37,784 bases of DNA from Candidatus Methylomirabilota bacterium (GTDB lineage Bacteria > Methylomirabilota > Methylomirabilia > Rokubacteriales > CSP1-6). The position numbers and the translations under genes were made by a program. Under the pieces are notes generated by a model. It was not told the origin of the DNA. It did not search any database and worked only from the letters and a program-made list of their open reading frames with translations. Below are positions 35,003 to 37,784 of the stretch, piece by piece (positions within the stretch are counted from its first letter, which is position 1; each line of letters starts with the position of its first letter). The stretch spans positions 1-37,784 of the forward strand of contig DASYUQ010000146.1 in NCBI GenBank assembly GCA_036001065.1, given 5' to 3'.

Positions 35003-35976
35003 GCGAGGATGCAAGCCGCCCAGTGCCCGGGCTTGACCTCCCGGAGCGAGGGCACCTCCGCGCGGCAGCGGGCGATGGCGATGGGGCAGCGAGGGTGGAA
35101 GACGCATCCCGCGGGAGGGTTGAGGGGGCTCGGGACCTCGCCCGCCAGCACCACACGCTCCCGCCGCGCCTCCAGCTCGGGATCGGGGATCGGCACGGCG
35201 GCCAGGAGCGCCTTGGTGTACGGATGCTGGGCGTCGTCGTAGAGGGACTTGCGGTCGGTGATCTCCGCGATCTTGCCGAGATACATGACGGCCACCCGAT
35301 CGGAGATGTGCCGGACCACGCTGAGGTCGTGGGCGATGAAGAGATAGGTGAGCCCCAGCTCCGCCTGCAGATCCTCGAGCAGGTTGATGATTTGCGCCTG
35401 GATCGAGACGTCCAGCGCCGACACCGGCTCGTCGCAGATGATGAGCGCGGGTTCCATGGCCAGGGCCCGCGCGATGCCCACGCGCTGGCGCTGGCCGCCC
35501 GACATCTGGTGCGGGTAGCGGTCGGCGTGCTGGGGCAGGAGCCCCACCCGCACCAGGAGCTCGTGGACCCGCTCTCGGCGGCGGTCGGCGTTGGGGACGA
35601 TCCCGTGCACCGCCAGGGGCTCGGCGATGATCTGCCCGACCGTCATGCGCGGATTGAGCGAGCTGTAGGGGTCCTGGAAGATCACCTGGATCTTGCGCCG
35701 GAAGGGGCGCAGCTCAGCCTCGTCGAGCGTGGTCAGATCGCGCCCCTCGAAGACGACCTCGCCGCTGGTCGGCCGCTCCAGCTGGAGGATACACCGCCCC
35801 GTCGTCGTCTTGCCGCACCCCGACTCGCCGACCAGACCCAGCGTCTCGCCGCGCCGGATCACGAAGCTCACGCCGTCCACCGCCCGCACCACGCCACGCG
35901 TCCTCCCGAACAGCCCGGCCCCGACGGTGAAGTGCTTGACCAGGTTGCGGACCTCCAGCAGGACGTCGCCGGTCAC
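34999..35976 (-). CDS. dppF: Peptide/nickel-type ABC transporter ATPase (DppF/OppF-like)
   Basis: The 325-residue ATPase starts at a GTG overlapping the previous stop (GTGA). Walker A is GESGCGKTT (residues 50-58), signature QMSGGQRQR, Walker [13 protein letters not shown]. The C-terminal extension has the [15 protein letters not shown] cysteine motif of oligopeptide transporters. The [14 protein letters not shown] segment is typical of the F subunit. It pairs with the DppD-like protein encoded just upstream. Confidence 0.93.
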   Translation of the reverse strand: MTGDVLLEVRNLVKHFTVGAGLFGRTRGVVRAVDGVSFVIRRGETLGLVGESGCGKTTTGRCILQLERPTSGEVVFEGRDLTTLDEAELRPFRRKIQVIFQDPYSSLNPRMTVGQIIAEPLAVHGIVPNADRRRERVHELLVRVGLLPQHADRYPHQMSGGQRQRVGIARALAMEPALIICDEPVSALDVSIQAQIINLLEDLQAELGLTYLFIAHDLSVVRHISDRVAVMYLGKIAEITDRKSLYDDAQHPYTKALLAAVPIPDPELEARRERVVLAGEVPSPLNPPAGCVFHPRCPIAIARCRAEVPSLREVKPGHWAACILA

Positions 35977-36965
35977 GCCACCCGCCTCTCCACCCGCTCG
36001 GCCTCCCAGCAGGCGGCGACGTGGCCGTTCGCCCCGATCGCCCGGAGCGGGGGCGCCTCGGCCAGACAGCGCTCGATCCGAAAGGCGCAGCGGGGCGCGA
36101 AGGCGCAGCCCGGCGGCAACCGCGTGAGGTCCGGCGGCTGGCCTTCGATCGGCGCCAGCCGCTCGCGCCGGGGCTCGTCGAGCCGCGGCACCGAGTGGAG
36201 CAGGCCCAGCGTGTACGGATGGCGCGGGTTGGCGTACAGCTCGCGCGCCGTTCCCCGCTCGATGATGCGGCCGGCATACATGACGTTCACGCGATCGGCG
36301 TAGCGCGCCACCACCCCGAGGTTGTGGGTGATGATCAGCATGGCGGCGCCGAGCCGGCGCGACAGGTCCTTCATGAGCTCGAGGATCTGCGCCTGGATCG
36401 TCACGTCGAGCGCGGTCGTAGGCTCGTCGGCGATCAAGAGCGGCGGACGGTGCAACAGCGCGATCGCAATCGCGACGCGCTGGCGCATGCCGCCCGACAA
36501 TTGGTGCGGATAGGCCTTGAGCCATTCCTCCGGCGCACCAATGCCGACCGCGGCCAATCCGGCGCGCGCCCGCGCCCGCGCCGCAGCGTTCGACACGCGC
36601 TCATGTGCGGTGATCGCCTCGATCATCTGCGTGTCGATGCGCAATACCGGCGTGAGCGTGCTCATCGGGTCCTGAAACACCATCGCCATTTTCACGCCGC
36701 GATAGCGGCGCAGATCGTCATCGGAACGGCCGACCAATTCCTCGCCGGCAAGGCGGATCGAGCCGCCAACGATGCGGCCGGGCGGATCGATCAAGCCGAG
36801 AATGGAAAGGCCGGTGACCGTCTTGCCGCAGCCAGATTCGCCGACTAGCCCCAGCACCTCGCCTCGATTGAGCATCAAGCTGACACCGTCGACGGCTCTG
36901 ATCACGCCCGCACGCGTGAAGTAATGCGTCTTCAGATCGGTTAGTGCGAGTACGGGCGCCGCCAC
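35973..36965 (-). CDS. dppD: Peptide/nickel-type ABC transporter ATPase (DppD/OppD-like), possible mosaic
   Basis: The 330-residue ATPase starts at a GTG. Walker A GESGCGKT is near residue 40, signature [11 protein letters not shown] and Walker [14 protein letters not shown] follow, and [15 protein letters not shown] is near the C-terminus. The first half (36965 to about 36430) uses TTG, GCA, CAA and ATT-type codons and is lower in GC than the second half, which looks like the rest of the window. The change falls in or near the highly conserved Walker B stretch, so the gene may be a hybrid from recombination or an assembly join. The reading frame is intact across the change. Confidence 0.9.
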   Translation of the reverse strand: MAAPVLALTDLKTHYFTRAGVIRAVDGVSLMLNRGEVLGLVGESGCGKTVTGLSILGLIDPPGRIVGGSIRLAGEELVGRSDDDLRRYRGVKMAMVFQDPMSTLTPVLRIDTQMIEAITAHERVSNAAARARARAGLAAVGIGAPEEWLKAYPHQLSGGMRQRVAIAIALLHRPPLLIADEPTTALDVTIQAQILELMKDLSRRLGAAMLIITHNLGVVARYADRVNVMYAGRIIERGTARELYANPRHPYTLGLLHSVPRLDEPRRERLAPIEGQPPDLTRLPPGCAFAPRCAFRIERCLAEAPPLRAIGANGHVAACWEAERVERRVA

Positions 36966-36970
36966 GGACT

Positions 36971-37784
36971 TTATCGTTTCAGCCGCGGGTTCATCACGTC
37001 GCGCAGCCGATCGCCGACGAGATTGATGGCGAAGATGACCAGTAGGAGCGCAATGCCCGGATAGAATGCGATCCAGTATTTGCCCGAGAGCATGTAGCCA
37101 TAGCCGTTGGCGATCAGCAGGCCGAGCGACGGCTCGGTGATCGGCACGCCGACGCCCAAAAACGACAAGGTCGCCTCCAGCGAGATGGCATGGGCCATCT
37201 GTACGGTCGCAACCACGATCAGCGGCGGAAACGCATTGGGCAAGAGATGGCGAAACACGATGCGCGATTGTGACAGCGCCAGACAGCGCGCGGCATCGAT
37301 ATATTCGCGACGGCGCTCGACCAGCGCCGAACCGCGGATGGTGCGGGCGTAATAGGCCCATTGCACCGAGACGAGCGCAATGACCACCTTGTCGACGCCC
37401 TTGCCGAGCAGCGCCAGCAGAATCAAGGCAATCAGAATGGCGGGAAATGACAATTGCAGATCGACCAGCCGCATCAGCGTCGCGTCGATGCGGCCGCCGA
37501 AATAGGCGGCGATGACGCCGATGCTGGTGCCAAACAGCAAGGCGCAGGCCGTGGCGGTAAAGCTGACGAACAGCGAAAGCCGCAGCCCGTACAGAATGGC
37601 GGACAACAGGTCCCTGCCCTGCTCGTCGGTCCCGAGCAGATGCAGTTGGCCACCGAGCCCGCGCGAGCCCGGCGCCATCAGATTGTCCATGATGCTCAGT
37701 TGCATCAGATCATAGGGATTCTGCGGCGCAATCAGCGGGGCGAACAGCGCAAGCGCGATCAAGCCCAAGACGCTGGCGGCAGCC
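36971..37784 (-). CDS. dppC: Second DppC-like permease, partial at the window edge
   Basis: The frame is open at the window edge (start beyond 37784) and ends at 36971. It shows PQNPYDLMQLSIMDNLMAPGS, LLGTDEQGRDLLSAILYGLRLSL, a contact loop (YIDAARCLALSQSRIVFRHLLPN) and the end VGDRLRDVMNPRLKR, all OppC-type. The base and codon style differs from the main window: AT-ending codons are frequent, and the protein resembles alphaproteobacterial transporters (inference). It is a second DppC-type gene in the cluster and does not match the sister permease at 31290-32192, so it likely came from another operon. Confidence 0.9.
   Translation of the reverse strand, partial: AAASVLGLIALALFAPLIAPQNPYDLMQLSIMDNLMAPGSRGLGGQLHLLGTDEQGRDLLSAILYGLRLSLFVSFTATACALLFGTSIGVIAAYFGGRIDATLMRLVDLQLSFPAILIALILLALLGKGVDKVVIALVSVQWAYYARTIRGSALVERRREYIDAARCLALSQSRIVFRHLLPNAFPPLIVVATVQMAHAISLEATLSFLGVGVPITEPSLGLLIANGYGYMLSGKYWIAFYPGIALLLVIFAINLVGDRLRDVMNPRLKR

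Overview
The window is high-GC (about 70% by eye), densely packed bacterial DNA with ATGA/GTGA start-stop overlaps and many GTG starts. It carries aerobic respiratory genes, a complete System I cytochrome c maturation set, and CoA-ester and peptide-uptake genes. The style recalls uncultured Methylomirabilota/Rokubacteria-like soil or groundwater bacteria. That placement is an inference from gene content and protein flavour; no rRNA or other taxonomic marker is present.

Layout: (1) 1-5450, + strand: the end of a metallophosphoesterase, a secreted monoheme cytochrome c, a fused SoxYZ-like carrier, then a cbb3-type oxidase operon with CcoN, a triheme CcoO-CcoP fusion, CcoS, a detached FixP-N-like anchor and two tiny membrane peptides. 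(2) 5512-13523, + strand: a CtaG-type assembly factor followed by ccmABCDEFG, a 404-bp gap holding a palindromic repeat and a 90-bp MITE-like element, then ccmHI. Region 2 supplies the haem attachment machinery that the cytochromes of region 1 need. (3) 13534-17384: a DtxR-family metalloregulator with a translationally coupled small gene, divergent from a ferric iron ABC transporter (binding protein and permease, no ATPase). An iron-box-like palindrome lies at the regulator start. (4) 17451-23752, + strand: ligA, a Kelch lipoprotein, a HEAT/TPR protein whose N-terminus holds 63-bp tandem repeats, an RraA-like protein, an alpha/beta hydrolase, a GNAT acetyltransferase and a DinB-like protein. 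(5) 23815-25840, - strand: a receiver-only response regulator and citramalate synthase. (6) 25886-26982, + strand: a small membrane protein and an aldo/keto reductase. (7) 26918-30465, - strand: an operon of a cysteine-less thiolase, a DUF35 protein and a CaiB-type CoA transferase, then a lone Fis-type HTH protein and a 7Fe ferredoxin. (8) 30647-31245, + strand: two small envelope proteins. (9) 31290-37784, - strand: a peptide/nickel-type ABC transporter cluster.

Most notable observations: the respiratory block with a CcoO-CcoP fusion beside a Sox-like carrier; a thiolase lacking its nucleophilic cysteine coupled to DUF35, which resembles steroid side-chain retro-aldolases; a MITE-like element with perfect 17-bp terminal inverted repeats; an intergenic palindromic repeat family in three copies, two of them inside operons; and a shift in base and codon style inside the dppD-like gene near 36.4 kb, which suggests either recombination with a foreign transporter operon or a chimeric contig. 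No tRNA, rRNA or CRISPR array was seen.
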